The notes under the pieces: model-generated | What the model was told of the DNA's origin: nothing | Seen by the model: only the letters and a program-made list of their open reading frames with translations | The model's database searches: none | Shown here: positions 1-9,692 of the stretch, piece by piece | Layout of the letters: each line of letters begins with the position of its first letter | Numbering within the stretch: position 1 is the first letter of the stretch | Assembly: GCF_900452415.1 (NCBI RefSeq) | Contig: NZ_UGNX01000001.1 | Span: forward strand, 3,534,001 to 3,598,000 | Length of the DNA: 64,000 nucleotides | Source of the DNA: Legionella cincinnatiensis | Lineage (GTDB): Bacteria > Pseudomonadota > Gammaproteobacteria > Legionellales > Legionellaceae | Direction of reading: 5' to 3' | Translations under genes and position numbers: made by a program

Positions 1-2925
1 CCCATTGTGGGGGGAGATGGAGTTGGAACTGATAATACATGCGAAACCGGACTTGAATTAAGATGTTTTTTTCATGGTTTTTTTGAAGAAGGCATACAAA
101 GAAAATCAGCTATAGAAGAACTTTTGTTTTATAAAAAACAACTCGAAGAAGACATTGTAGCTATAGAGACACAAAAAGAGCTATCGCCATTAGCCTATAA
201 AGATCTTCAGAATGAGAAAAAACATCGACTGGCTCAAATCGAAGAGTACATCCAATTAATTGAAACAATAAAACAAAAATATGACACTGATGGAAAAATA
301 GCTGGACTAAATAGAAAATTTGCTCCCGAACTTCCTTCTGGAGTATGTAAAGTCATTGAAAACTCTAAAAATGCTTTTGCGGTTCGCTTATCTCCAGATG
401 AGCCTGATTCGTTTACACGTTTTGATACGCCCTTATTTAGTTTAAAAAGAAACCAATCTAAATATGAAAGACATTTAGGGGGTTTTAAACGAATTACTGA
501 AGGCTTTGGACATCAATTTCGCATCCAGGGTTTAGAAAAAATTAAAGCAAATAATCAATTAGTTAAGACAAAAACTCCCCGCGAACAACTCGTAGAAAAA
601 GTTTTAGCCCAAGTGGAAGATGCTGATAACTTTAAGGTATTAGGCAATGAAGTAAATTTCAATAAATTAAAAAAGCTTGTAGAAAAGGAGCTTGTTGAAC
701 TTAAAATAGATATCACTGTAAATGCCAAAAGAGGTATTGGTGGCGAGGCAGCAAATATCAATTTAGAATTTGTGGGTGGAGTTTTATTAGCTGACGAAGA
801 TACAGAATTAAAAGAATGGGTTGAGTCACTTGTTGATAACATCACTGAGCCTGAGCAATGGGATAATCTGGAAACCAAAGCCAACACTTTCTTTGAAAAA
901 CCAGATCCAGACTATGCTCAAATTAAAAGAGATGGCAAAGAAAATGGCGAAGCAAGAGCCGACCAAGAAAAAGAGCGATTCATTAGCTACATGAGTATAA
1001 AAACTCAATTTTTGTTAAGCCAAATTAATATTTATTGTAAATCACACGGATTATCCGATCAGAATTTTGGTACGTTCTTTGACTCCGAGCCTCATGCTTC
1101 AAAAGTTTCTGAACTAATCCTAGATGCTCTTGGTAAAGGTGATGCGATAGAACCTATTTTATTTAAATACATCAACGAAAATAAGGAAGCACTTGGTTTA
1201 AGTACCCCTTTAACAGAAGAGCATCAAAAAGCAATCATTGAAAAATTTGTTTTAGATTATAACGAAATTAAATCTTCACCACATTTTGATGAATTTTTCC
1301 TCTTGGATCAAAGCAAATCAGACAATATATATTCACATTTAAGAAGAATAAGTTGCCATTTTTTAGATTTCTTTGTACAACAGACGAATAAAGAATGTCC
1401 ATTGCCTAAAGAGTTTGAAAATTATTCAAAAGCTCTCCAGCTAGAATCTCCATCTGCCAAATTAGCTCATAAAAATAAAATTGTTGTTGATGGACATGAT
1501 AATATCGAACGATTTAAATTAATGGTGTTGCAATTACTGGATAAAAAACCTGAAAAATTAGCAGACTTCTTAATGGCGAAATCTTCTTCTGGTGTTCCTA
1601 ATTATTCAATGCTTTCATTAGACACACAAAACTCTATCGGGTTCAGTAGGCATTGGCCCATGATTGAAAAGCAGATCCAAACTTCGGAAAACATTCCTCA
1701 GCCTGAAAAAAATTATCTTACCCGATTACTCGATCCAAAGAATGTCACCAAAGAAAATCAGATTATGATTACTTGGGAAAAACATTCAAAAAAATCACTT
1801 GTCGATATAGAGTTAGATAAAATTGCAAAAGGATTGGAGGATACAGTAACAAATTACACTAAAAGACAAGGTGAAGGTCGCGGCCATAGATTTCTTAAAT
1901 GGTTCAAACAAAATACGTCACGGAAACAGCAATGTGAAGACTTACTCAAAATTTCTTCTGCAATAAATAAACTTCTTTCTGATAAAGAGTTATCTAAAGA
2001 AGAAGTACTGGATAAAATCCTCAAATCCATAAAAACATTAGATCGCATTGATAAGGAGATCTCAGGGGAAAGAAATTGGATGAAAAGTGGTCTTCAAATG
2101 AAGGTTCGTTCATTTCGTACTGAATTACAAGTATTATGTGATTCTAATCTTAATTTTGAATCAGATAAAATACAGAATGAAATTTCCAACGTAATGAATA
2201 AACAACTTGCCCAAATTGATAATGAAGCAATTAGAGAGATAGTTAAAGATTTGCCTGTCTATTGTCACACAGATTCAGCGATTAATTTTTTCAAGACCTT
2301 GTCGCTACAAGAAGCTGTTAAAGTAGCAAGTTATATCAACCTTCATTATCTTGATTTTAATAGTTCTTTAAATAAAGATAATCTTTTAACTAAAGATATT
2401 CCAAATCTCTTCAAAGAAGAAAATAAAAAGTTATTGGATCAATTAAAAGAAAAAGAGATTATCCCTGAGGAAGCATATCAAAATATAAGTGCCTTAGTTG
2501 ATAAAATTCGTCCAGAAATCTTTACCGTAAACAACATAAAGGCGTGGTCAACTGATATTGAAGTACTTGAGAATTCAAAGCATAGCGAATTACTTATTAA
2601 AGTAGCTAATGCTATGGCTCTAATTGCTGCAGGCAAACTATCTGTTAAAGGAAAATTAACTGAGCTTGAAGTTCTTTCCTCTGAATTAGAAAAAGTTACA
2701 GATAGAGAGAGCTTGCCCATAACAGTACAAGAAAAACTGGCACGATTTGAAAATGAAACTTTAAAAGAAGCGATTAGCAAGGCTAAAGCATCTTCAACTT
2801 TAAGAAGTTCAATGATGGAACAGAATGCCACTATTAATGGTAATGGCGGCATAGCAGACTCAGTTACGAGTTTTGAAGACCCCTCGCTGTTAGACTTAAC
2901 AAACCAAAGACAACAGCGAAACTAA
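1..2925 (+). CDS. Large coiled-coil protein, 5' end outside window, candidate Dot/Icm effector
   Basis: The reading frame is already open at base 1, so the true start lies upstream and only the last ~974 codons are present; the GTG at 7 is probably internal. I do not recognise the family. The protein is hydrophilic and rich in Lys and Glu, has heptad-like coiled-coil stretches early (around residues 30-90 of the visible part) and scattered helical segments later, and no signal peptide or membrane segment is visible. The first visible residues contain a Gly- and Cys-containing stretch (GGDGVGTDNTCETG) that looks like the inside of a folded domain. Size, composition and the genomic setting fit a translocated effector, but that is inference. 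A hairpin follows the stop codon. Confidence 0.7.
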   Translation, partial: PIVGGDGVGTDNTCETGLELRCFFHGFFEEGIQRKSAIEELLFYKKQLEEDIVAIETQKELSPLAYKDLQNEKKHRLAQIEEYIQLIETIKQKYDTDGKIAGLNRKFAPELPSGVCKVIENSKNAFAVRLSPDEPDSFTRFDTPLFSLKRNQSKYERHLGGFKRITEGFGHQFRIQGLEKIKANNQLVKTKTPREQLVEKVLAQVEDADNFKVLGNEVNFNKLKKLVEKELVELKIDITVNAKRGIGGEAANINLEFVGGVLLADEDTELKEWVESLVDNITEPEQWDNLETKANTFFEKPDPDYAQIKRDGKENGEARADQEKERFISYMSIKTQFLLSQINIYCKSHGLSDQNFGTFFDSEPHASKVSELILDALGKGDAIEPILFKYINENKEALGLSTPLTEEHQKAIIEKFVLDYNEIKSSPHFDEFFLLDQSKSDNIYSHLRRISCHFLDFFVQQTNKECPLPKEFENYSKALQLESPSAKLAHKNKIVVDGHDNIERFKLMVLQLLDKKPEKLADFLMAKSSSGVPNYSMLSLDTQNSIGFSRHWPMIEKQIQTSENIPQPEKNYLTRLLDPKNVTKENQIMITWEKHSKKSLVDIELDKIAKGLEDTVTNYTKRQGEGRGHRFLKWFKQNTSRKQQCEDLLKISSAINKLLSDKELSKEEVLDKILKSIKTLDRIDKEISGERNWMKSGLQMKVRSFRTELQVLCDSNLNFESDKIQNEISNVMNKQLAQIDNEAIREIVKDLPVYCHTDSAINFFKTLSLQEAVKVASYINLHYLDFNSSLNKDNLLTKDIPNLFKEENKKLLDQLKEKEIIPEEAYQNISALVDKIRPEIFTVNNIKAWSTDIEVLENSKHSELLIKVANAMALIAAGKLSVKGKLTELEVLSSELEKVTDRESLPITVQEKLARFENETLKEAISKAKASSTLRSSMMEQNATINGNGGIADSVTSFEDPSLLDLTNQRQQRN

Positions 2926-2962
2926 ATTGGTTCGGGTAAGGAAGTAACTCTTTACCCAGCAT

Positions 2963-3012
2963 GTCGGGCTCTGTTTTATCCGTCTTCGCGGAAATAAAAC
3001 AGAACCTCGGCG
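2963..3012 (+). terminator. Long imperfect hairpin after the first gene
   Basis: Arms CTGTTTTAT (from 2971) and ATAAAACAG (to ~3003) pair, with the loop region itself pairing through CCG/CGG, and the stem can extend imperfectly outward. There is no clean T-run, so terminator function is likely only from position. A GGCGCC palindrome follows. Confidence 0.4.
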
Positions 3013-3158
3013 GCGCCGTAAACTTATTTTATTTCGCTTTCAATCTCATCATAATCTCTCTGATTAGAAAGAAACTGTTTTACTATTTGCTTTGACGCGT
3101 TTATCCTGAAATTGAATACTTACATAACCAAAGAGTAAGCCACATCTGTTTCACAACA

Positions 3159-3303
3159 TTAATTAATGTGAGTTCGATATAAAAAATGACTTTATTTTTT
3201 ATATCGAGCTGTTTTTATTTAGAGCTAGCGACGTATTTTACAGGATTTCGTTGAGCGACCTAAAGGCATAGACAATGTCCTTAGGTCGAACTCACGTTAA
3301 TTA
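3159..3303. repeat. MITE-like palindromic repeat with terminal inverted repeats
   Basis: The element begins TTAATTAATGTGAGTTCGA (3159-3177) and ends with the near-complementary TCGAACTCACGTTAATTA (3286-3303). Inside are two hairpins: 3174-3207 (TCGATATAAAAAA with its complement) and ~3256-3287 (GACCTAAAGG with CCTTAGGTC). The right end overlaps the TAA stop codon of the 151-aa gene. Related copies occur near 25.8, 45.2 and 49.5 kb. No coding capacity, so if mobile it would be non-autonomous. Confidence 0.65.
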
Positions 3304-3756
3304 GCGAAATAAGCATGTTTCTTGTGATTCATGACAAGTCCAATTACCCGGATAACTTTCTTTTTCCCAATTGTCACCTGAGCGAATGTATTGTGTTGAT
3401 TTGATTTGTATGAGACCTATTTGATTGAACATGCTACTAAATAATTTGTAATTACATCCGACAATTCCCATTCGTGCCGATGAAAAAGCATAATTCCAGC
3501 GGACATCATTGGCTTGCTCATTGCTAGTACAATGATGTCCATTAACACTTTCCCCCATTAATCCCCAGTATGGAGCGTTAGGAGTAATCGTTATTTGCCA
3601 TGAACCATTACGGCAAAAGGCCTCTATATTTAAATCTGGGCAATGAGTATTTGCATGAGTCACTGTACTGGCGAAAACAAGTCCACCTAAAGCAACCCAA
3701 AAATTTCTTTTAATGGTAGAGTAATGTTTTATCGGTAATTCTAGTGATACTTCCAT
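3301..3756 (-). CDS. Small secreted cysteine-containing protein, possibly DUF3757-like
   Basis: Predicted 151 aa with a Sec-type signal peptide: a basic N-terminus, a hydrophobic stretch ending in VTHANTH, giving mature protein from about residue 37. The mature part has six cysteines (CPD..., FCRNG, HHCTS, VGCNY, WTCHE, ETCLF), suggesting disulphides in the periplasm or outside. The spacing CP...C...W-G...C-Y-K...GLIQI recalls the DUF3757 small secreted proteins common in Legionella, but this is an impression without alignment. An internal Met is absent, so the long N-region before the hydrophobic core is kept. The stop codon lies within the terminal repeat of the adjacent palindromic element. 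Function unknown. Confidence 0.6.
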   Translation of the reverse strand: MEVSLELPIKHYSTIKRNFWVALGGLVFASTVTHANTHCPDLNIEAFCRNGSWQITITPNAPYWGLMGESVNGHHCTSNEQANDVRWNYAFSSARMGIVGCNYKLFSSMFNQIGLIQIKSTQYIRSGDNWEKESYPGNWTCHESQETCLFR

Positions 3757-3824
3757 CTATTTCTCCAGTATGTTCCATAAAAAATGAATAAAAAAATTAA
3801 TTCCTTAATTCAAATAAATTTATT

Positions 3825-4724
3825 TTAGCGTTGATGCTGAAAAAATAAATGCTTATCACCATAATTTGACGCAAATAACTGGCTTTCAAGCATTAGTGTT
3901 CCCACATGATATTCTGTACCTTGGTATTCTCCATATACTTCATAGATGGGTCCCATAGGCACTTGTAAAAAAGAAATTCTGAAATCTTCGCGTGAATTTT
4001 CAGGGATCAAATCTTTTACTAAGCTAGTAGGCCTGAAATAAATGCGTTCAGGGAATACTGGAATACCATTTATTCTCCCCTCACTTGTCCAAGCAGCCAA
4101 ATGCCATAAAGGAAGATTATTGGCAGGATCACGAGTCCATTCAAATATTTTCTCAATAGCCGATAAGGTCCAACTTGTTGGATGCGGGATCTGATTCGAA
4201 AAATCTTTAGCAAAATAATTCCAATTCTCCTGTTGTCCCTCAAGCAAATTCATCACGTGTAAATTGAGCGAAGGATGATTTGAGATTAAGATTTTAATCG
4301 CCATACCAGGAATGTAGTTGTCATCAGAAGGAGGTGTCGCTAGAGAAAGACGTGCTACACCAACTCCCCCCGTTTGATAAATTCCAGTGAATGGGTGACC
4401 CGCTGCGGGAACAAAAGCTATTTTTCCTACTGAACCATTGGCATGAATGATCTTTACTCGTCCTTCAGGCAACTCATCGTTTGCGTGGTCAAAAGTAGGC
4501 TTTAAATTGAACAGACCTTTAAGTTTTGCCAGTACCTCATTGAAACTATTCCCTGAGAGTTGCGGTAATGGATCCTCTTCATGACTCTTGACAATTTCAT
4601 CCCATAATAAGTCTCTTTTCTCTTCAGAGGATAAGTTCTGATAATTGCAGGGTAACTGCGCATACAAACCAAAACTCATGAAACAGAGAAATCCGCTAAG
4701 AATTAAAGCCCAACAGCGTTGCAT
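3825..4724 (-). CDS. Secreted protein with catalase-like core (tentative)
   Basis: The start is placed at the internal ATG at 4724 because AAGGAGT lies 7 nt upstream and the product then begins with a good signal peptide (MQRCWALILSGFLCFMSFGLYAQ); an upstream ATG at 4826 gives a less plausible N-terminus. The mature protein contains GRVKIIHANGSVGK, followed by ARLSLATP and GMAIKILI, which resembles the distal-haem side of catalase-fold proteins (GR-x-x-HAKG, RFS, G-AVK). The usual proximal R-x-x-x-Y signature is not obvious, so catalase activity is unproven; it may be a catalase-fold peroxidase-like or non-enzymatic relative. Predicted to act in the periplasm or outside the cell. It lies alone between two other minus-strand secreted-protein genes. 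Confidence 0.6.
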   Translation of the reverse strand: MQRCWALILSGFLCFMSFGLYAQLPCNYQNLSSEEKRDLLWDEIVKSHEEDPLPQLSGNSFNEVLAKLKGLFNLKPTFDHANDELPEGRVKIIHANGSVGKIAFVPAAGHPFTGIYQTGGVGVARLSLATPPSDDNYIPGMAIKILISNHPSLNLHVMNLLEGQQENWNYFAKDFSNQIPHPTSWTLSAIEKIFEWTRDPANNLPLWHLAAWTSEGRINGIPVFPERIYFRPTSLVKDLIPENSREDFRISFLQVPMGPIYEVYGEYQGTEYHVGTLMLESQLFASNYGDKHLFFQHQR

Positions 4725-5012
4725 TAAAACACTCCTTGTTGTTAAAGAAATTTTTGGCACAGGGTATACGAAATGAATACGCATTTCTAGGGTTTGCTGA
4801 CAATTCATTCTGCTCTCCTGCATCATGAAATCCCATCAGTATGAATCTCTTTGAATTCCTGCAAAGCTGGATATCGCGCATAAAGCGCAACACGTAGACT
4901 AGAGGAGCAATTGTCAACAGGAGTTTGTATTCAAATTCTATAAAGCCAAATATTAGGAAGATTCGATAGATAGCCACTTTCGATCAAACTTATTGACATG
5001 AAATTATGCATT

Positions 5013-6089
5013 CTACGACCTCATAAAGTGCTCATAAATGGCGCGGCTCGCTAATGCTATTGCCCGACTTCGTGGATAATCACTGGCTGATTGAGATTTA
5101 ACATAAACCGCAAGCGCGATATGTCCTTTATTATTAGGTAATGTAATAATCCCAACATCACTCACAAAGCGATAAAGATTCTTAGAGCCTGGATACCTTA
5201 AATAATCTTGTTCATAGATAGACCAAGTCCCTGTTTTATGTGCTACTTTTACATGAGCAGGCAGTAATCCTTTAATCCTACTTCTTCCTGTTCGACATTT
5301 TTCCATAATATCGATAAGTAAGTTAGTATTTGATTCTGAAAGAGCTTGTTTTTTGTACAATTTTACAAGCAATTTGGCCATATCATCAGACGTGGTCGTA
5401 TCACGCGTATCGTTTTGGAAACGCTGCCAAGCTAATTTTTTTTCTTCCAAAGGAACATGATTAAATATTTTTTGCCACGCAAATACAGGTTGTGGTTTTT
5501 TCAAATAGGAATGATTCACATGATTGGTATCCAAAAACATTTCCAAGATAGAACGGTTTACAAAAATATTTTTAAATCCCAATGCACTCATGCGACTTGC
5601 CACATATTTGGGTCCATTAGTAACTTTTAATATGGTGTCACTGGCACTGTTATCACTGTTTCTCATCATGTGAATGAGCACTTGCTTCAACGACATGTTC
5701 AGTTTTTTCTTTTCAAACAAATGATGCAAGGTCCCCGAGCCTGGTACAGAATTTTTGGTGTCCATTTTAATAACGCGATCTAAAGAGTCTTTATTTTCAT
5801 CAACACGGTGCAAAAAAGCTAATGCAATGGGTAACTTAACCGTGCTCGCCATAAAAAAACGTTGATTGCTGTTGTGAGAAATTATTTTATTTTTCTCGAT
5901 ATGAATAGCGGTAATCCCCATTACCGTATGTGAATTTTTTTCAATAGCCTTAATCTTTTTGGAAAGCTCAATATCACTATTATGAGCTGCAAAACAATTT
6001 AGTGAATAGACTAAACCTAAGAAAATCCACTGTAAGCTGCTTTTTATCTTAGAAGCACCTACAAATTGCCTTAATAATTTTATCTTCAT
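5013..6089 (-). CDS. Class A beta-lactamase-like serine hydrolase
   Basis: 358 aa with an N-terminal hydrophobic export signal (WIFLGLVYSLNCFAAHN, ~21-37). The penicillin-recognising signature motifs are all present and in order: STVK with nucleophile Ser82 and Lys85, SDN at 145-147, KTG at 285-287. In class A enzymes these perform acylation of beta-lactams. The omega-loop motif that carries the deacylating Glu166 (consensus REPELN) is not recognisable; the corresponding stretch reads FVNRSILEMFLDTNH, so the catalytic Glu is ambiguous. The protein is also longer than typical class A enzymes (~290 aa). It could be a beta-lactamase or a D,D-peptidase-like protein of the Beta-lactamase2 family. 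No AmpR-type regulator adjoins it. Confidence 0.85.
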   Translation of the reverse strand: MKIKLLRQFVGASKIKSSLQWIFLGLVYSLNCFAAHNSDIELSKKIKAIEKNSHTVMGITAIHIEKNKIISHNSNQRFFMASTVKLPIALAFLHRVDENKDSLDRVIKMDTKNSVPGSGTLHHLFEKKKLNMSLKQVLIHMMRNSDNSASDTILKVTNGPKYVASRMSALGFKNIFVNRSILEMFLDTNHVNHSYLKKPQPVFAWQKIFNHVPLEEKKLAWQRFQNDTRDTTTSDDMAKLLVKLYKKQALSESNTNLLIDIMEKCRTGRSRIKGLLPAHVKVAHKTGTWSIYEQDYLRYPGSKNLYRFVSDVGIITLPNNKGHIALAVYVKSQSASDYPRSRAIALASRAIYEHFMRS

Positions 6090-6113
6090 AAAGTATTAAT
6101 CCATTATTCATTA

Positions 6114-7721
6114 TTATTTTAAATAACTATTTTCCATATAATTCAATAATTCATCCTTATCTACAGGCTCTTGGGTTAACCCCACATATTTATCTGGGCG
6201 GATCAATACGACAATGCTTTGATTGATTGAAAAATGTTGGTGCATTTTTTGATTTTCATCAATAAACACTGATATATTATCAGAAGAAAATAGTGGTTCA
6301 GATTGTGACAAAACAATATGTGCTTTGAGCAACCCATTAAATCGTTGTTCGATTACTTTGGCTATTTCAATCAGAAGAGTAAGTTGATTTCCAGTAGTTC
6401 CAGTAAACAACAATAGGTGATGCATTGTTCCCTGAGTAATTTGATGCAATTTTTTCTTTTCTTCAGTTTTAGCGTCAATTAAAGGAAAATCGTTAAGAAA
6501 CTCACCTATTTTGAAATTTGTTTTTCTGCCTAAAATTTTTACTATGGGACTGGTGGAGTAACTTACTGATAATTCAGCAAGATCATAAAGTACTGCATTT
6601 TTAATAAAATCAAAAGAAATAGCCATATGCATGATAAAATTACGTAAATAAATAAGTACCGGATTTTTTATCATGATCATATAAGTCATTAATCCTGTCT
6701 TTTTTAATACAGTAGCAGCAATAGGATGGCGTTCACTATGATAACTCTCCAGCAAATAATCTTTAGCCAATCCTTTGTGTACTAGAGCCAATTTCCAAGA
6801 TAGGTTGTAAATATCTTGCAACCCTGTATTTAGTCCTTGTCCCCCCATAGGACTATGAACATGCGCAGCATCACCCGCAAAAAATATTCGCCCATAACGA
6901 TATTTTTGGATTTGTTTGTGATCAATTCCAAAGGGGCTAATCCAAAGTGGATCCGATAAGGTTGCTTTATCAGAGCATCGTAATTTAAAGGCTCGCTCTA
7001 TATCCTCCATTGAGGGCTCTTTATGCATTATCCTCTCTGGCGCAGTCATGACCACGCGATAGCGTTTTTCTCCCATGGGGAAACACGCAAGGGGGCCTTT
7101 ATCACTTACATAAAGAATCAATTTATTTTCGGGTAATTCCCAATCAATCATTAAATCAGCAAGCCACCAGGTTTGTTTAATAGAAGCACCAATGAATTCA
7201 GCATGAACAAGCTTTCTTAACGTACTGTGTGACCCATCACAAGCAATGACCCAACTTGATTGAATGGTTTCGCTTTGTCCGTTTGCACGTTTTAGAGTGG
7301 ATACTACATAGTTTGATGCTTCCTCTATTGCAGTAAGTTCAGTCTGCCACTCAACATTAAGTCCTTTATCAATTAATCCTTTATAAAAAACACGCTCTGT
7401 TTTATCTTGGGGAAGATCGATAAGAAAATGGCGATCGGCTTCAAGACTAGCAAAAGTTGCATGAATTAATTCTTTCCCTTTAGATTTAAACAAAACGCCC
7501 TCAACCTTGAGCCCTTTATCGAGAATGTCATTAAGAAAACCACAATCACTAAGAAGATCCAGCGTTCGAATATGAAGAGCCAATGCCTTGGATTTATCAC
7601 TAAGCTGTGCCTTTTTATCAATTATTCGACAACTTAATCCTTGGCGAGTTAACTCATTAGCACAAAATAAACCAACTGGCCCCGCACCCACTATAAGTAC
7701 ATCCAATAACTGATCAGACAT
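6114..7721 (-). CDS. FAD-dependent aromatic hydroxylase-type monooxygenase
   Basis: About 535 aa. The N-terminus has the FAD-binding Rossmann motif VLIVGAGPVGLFCANEL (GxGxxG), a mid-protein DGSHSTLRK segment (DG motif binding NAD(P)H and FAD), and GRIFFAGDAAHVHSPMGGQG (GD motif for the FAD ribityl chain). This order is typical of the UbiH/PheA/TfdB flavoprotein hydroxylases, including a thioredoxin-like C-terminal domain in the phenol-hydroxylase branch. The substrate is unknown; aromatic or polyketide-like compounds are usual in the family. The ATG at 7721 is preferred over the GTG at 7730 because GGAG lies 8 nt upstream of the ATG. The gene is 24 bp from the beta-lactamase-like gene, but co-function is not evident. 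Confidence 0.9.
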   Translation of the reverse strand: MSDQLLDVLIVGAGPVGLFCANELTRQGLSCRIIDKKAQLSDKSKALALHIRTLDLLSDCGFLNDILDKGLKVEGVLFKSKGKELIHATFASLEADRHFLIDLPQDKTERVFYKGLIDKGLNVEWQTELTAIEEASNYVVSTLKRANGQSETIQSSWVIACDGSHSTLRKLVHAEFIGASIKQTWWLADLMIDWELPENKLILYVSDKGPLACFPMGEKRYRVVMTAPERIMHKEPSMEDIERAFKLRCSDKATLSDPLWISPFGIDHKQIQKYRYGRIFFAGDAAHVHSPMGGQGLNTGLQDIYNLSWKLALVHKGLAKDYLLESYHSERHPIAATVLKKTGLMTYMIMIKNPVLIYLRNFIMHMAISFDFIKNAVLYDLAELSVSYSTSPIVKILGRKTNFKIGEFLNDFPLIDAKTEEKKKLHQITQGTMHHLLLFTGTTGNQLTLLIEIAKVIEQRFNGLLKAHIVLSQSEPLFSSDNISVFIDENQKMHQHFSINQSIVVLIRPDKYVGLTQEPVDKDELLNYMENSYLK

Positions 7722-7772
7722 ATTATTCACTCCATGTTCATTAAGATTTTCGGATCTATCACTAGTCCCAAT

Positions 7773-8450
7773 TTAATTACCGTTGTTATTTCCTTTTTTA
7801 TTGTCATCGATCAATTTCATTACTTTTTGCACAAAAAACGGACCAGGATCTTCTTTATCAGTTTGGTAATTTGGATCTCGCTCAAGCCACAAAGAAGTAT
7901 TTTTAAAGTTTAAATAATCATTATGCCCAATAACATATTTAATCTGCGGATATTTTCTTTTTAAATAACACACTAAAAATGCATTTGCTCTGGCCTGAGC
8001 TTCAGTTAAATCATCCTTGCCATTTATTCCACCAACGTTTTCAATGCCAATTGCATAATGGTTTAAGCCTATAACATGCCTTGCCATCCATTTTTCGGGC
8101 ATAAGTTGATAAATACTTCCATCCCGATCAACTAAAAAATGACTCGACACATTTAGATTCCCTGGCAATTCTTTAATGCGAGGTGAATTTTTGGGAAAAG
8201 TGGGTGAATTAAAAACACGAAAAGTTGCCTTAAAAGTAGAGATACACGTCCAATGCAAGACAATCATTTTCGGTTCAATTTCGATTGACTTTGAGTCAAT
8301 CCCATAATGGATTAATTGATATTGGCGAGTTAAGGCAATCCGTTCCTCATTAAATTGAATCGGTGCTTGATGAATTTTCTGGGGCGTATAGCACGAAAAT
8401 GCATGCACCTGAGCGCTTATAAAGAATAAACAGAATAAAAGTAATTTCAT
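7773..8450 (-). CDS. Periplasmic N-acetylmuramoyl-L-alanine amidase (Amidase_2/AmpD type)
   Basis: 225 aa with a cleavable signal peptide (hydrophobic MKLLLFCLFFISAQVHA). The T7-lysozyme/AmpD fold is seen through MIVLHWT (His66), IGIENVG (Glu137), YVIGHNDY (His176) and EDPGPFF (Asp201), matching the zinc ligands and catalytic Glu of the family. The enzyme would cut the bond between MurNAc and the stem peptide in the periplasm, for murein turnover or recycling. The C-terminus is short and Asn/Lys-rich (KKGNNNGN). It is the downstream... upstream neighbour of a 3D-domain protein whose stop codon lies 1 bp beyond its start codon on the same strand, making an operon of two wall-active genes very likely: the 3D-domain gene is transcribed... 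see next entry; transcription runs from 9.5 to 7.8 kb. Confidence 0.88.
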   Translation of the reverse strand: MKLLLFCLFFISAQVHAFSCYTPQKIHQAPIQFNEERIALTRQYQLIHYGIDSKSIEIEPKMIVLHWTCISTFKATFRVFNSPTFPKNSPRIKELPGNLNVSSHFLVDRDGSIYQLMPEKWMARHVIGLNHYAIGIENVGGINGKDDLTEAQARANAFLVCYLKRKYPQIKYVIGHNDYLNFKNTSLWLERDPNYQTDKEDPGPFFVQKVMKLIDDNKKGNNNGN

Positions 8451-8451
8451 T

Positions 8452-9522
8452 TTATTTTTTTAATACCATAAAATAGGCAGTCACATAATTAGGTAAATGA
8501 CGTGTTGCACGATAAAAAGCATCTTTGCCCGTATAAGTTCCTGCCAAAAAATCCACTTGATAAAGATTATTTGCAAATGCACCTCCAGTATCGGCGAAAA
8601 TGCCTGCGCGTGTCACTATTTTTCCCTGCTGATTAGGGTATTGCACCATAAGCAGCTTACCCAAACCAAATTGTTCCAGATCAGCCGCAAAAGTAACTTC
8701 TGGGGTTACCGTAATTTTATGATCCGCATCCTTTCCATAACCTTTAATGCCGTTCACAGATTTGAAATACCAATAGCGTTCTTGTTGATATGGGTTTTGT
8801 GCTTTGTTATAGGGAATATTATTGCAACGATGGACATTAAAGATTTTTACCTGATGCGAAGTATCGCCAAAGTCTGCAACCACAGTGCCTTGCATTAAAG
8901 CTGCTTCTAGGTCATCTCGACTCAAATAAGCTAAAGCCGTGGCTTTTTTAGGAGTGAGGGCTCCTTTTAATATTGCTTGTTTTCCATATTGAAAGCGAAT
9001 CAAGCCGGGTTTTGCATCTGCTTCTTCCAGGGTCAAAGACTCTTCATCGTGTGGTAAGGCATAAAGTGCGAATGGATGAGCTGGCGTTGGTTTGCTGGAG
9101 ACTTGTGCTCGATGAACGTAATATTTAGTCATTAAAATCTCATCTTTGGGTAAATGAGCAACCAACGATTTACTCGACTTAAGTAACTTAGCCTGCTCCA
9201 TATCCGGATACCAACGTACAAAATCAAAATGTTTTTTAATGAAAGCAGGATCATTCAGTTCATTTTGATGTTGGCAAATAAATATTAAAGTTGCCTTAAC
9301 TTGTGCCAGTGGTATTTGCAACACTTTTCCTGCATGAATGACATGAGGATCATAATTGCTGCCTTTATTTAAATAAGCCAGAGTTTCTTTGGCTGTCGCA
9401 CACAATGCAGAACCATTAATGTCATAATGAGAAGCAGGTAATGGTTCAGCAGGAACAAAATTAGGAGCAGCAATCACCCGCATACTCACAAATAAGAAGC
9501 ATAAGAAACTTTTTATTTTCAT
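8452..9522 (-). CDS. Secreted 3D-domain (MltA-like C-terminal) protein
   Basis: The ATG at 9522 starts a clear signal peptide (MKIKSFLCFLFVSMRVIAAPNF); the frame can be extended to 9600 but that adds a non-signal-like segment, and neither start has a strong ribosome site. The C-terminal part carries GIFADTGGAF and YQVDFLAGTY, the Asp pattern of the 3D fold seen in lytic transglycosylase A and RlpA-type proteins; a typical MltA N-terminal barrel domain is not recognisable. A role in peptidoglycan cleavage or binding is inferred. The stop codon is immediately next to the start codon of the amidase gene (one intervening base), so the two are probably co-transcribed with this gene first. Confidence 0.7.
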   Translation of the reverse strand: MKIKSFLCFLFVSMRVIAAPNFVPAEPLPASHYDINGSALCATAKETLAYLNKGSNYDPHVIHAGKVLQIPLAQVKATLIFICQHQNELNDPAFIKKHFDFVRWYPDMEQAKLLKSSKSLVAHLPKDEILMTKYYVHRAQVSSKPTPAHPFALYALPHDEESLTLEEADAKPGLIRFQYGKQAILKGALTPKKATALAYLSRDDLEAALMQGTVVADFGDTSHQVKIFNVHRCNNIPYNKAQNPYQQERYWYFKSVNGIKGYGKDADHKITVTPEVTFAADLEQFGLGKLLMVQYPNQQGKIVTRAGIFADTGGAFANNLYQVDFLAGTYTGKDAFYRATRHLPNYVTAYFMVLKK

Positions 9523-9692
9523 ATATGGATAGAAGCGTTTGTTGAAAAGAAAATAATACCATATTTGTCCCATTAAATTATAAGAATTAATCATACGCAT
9601 TAAATAGGCTCTGCAAATAAATCATATCCCATTGCAACCCGCCTACAATCGATTTATTGTGATCCCATATTATTTAAGATTTTTTATGTGCT

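Noticed and set aside
8497..8898. Plus-strand 133-codon frame
   Set aside because: Lies inside the 3D-domain gene on the opposite strand, with no ribosome site and improbable composition.
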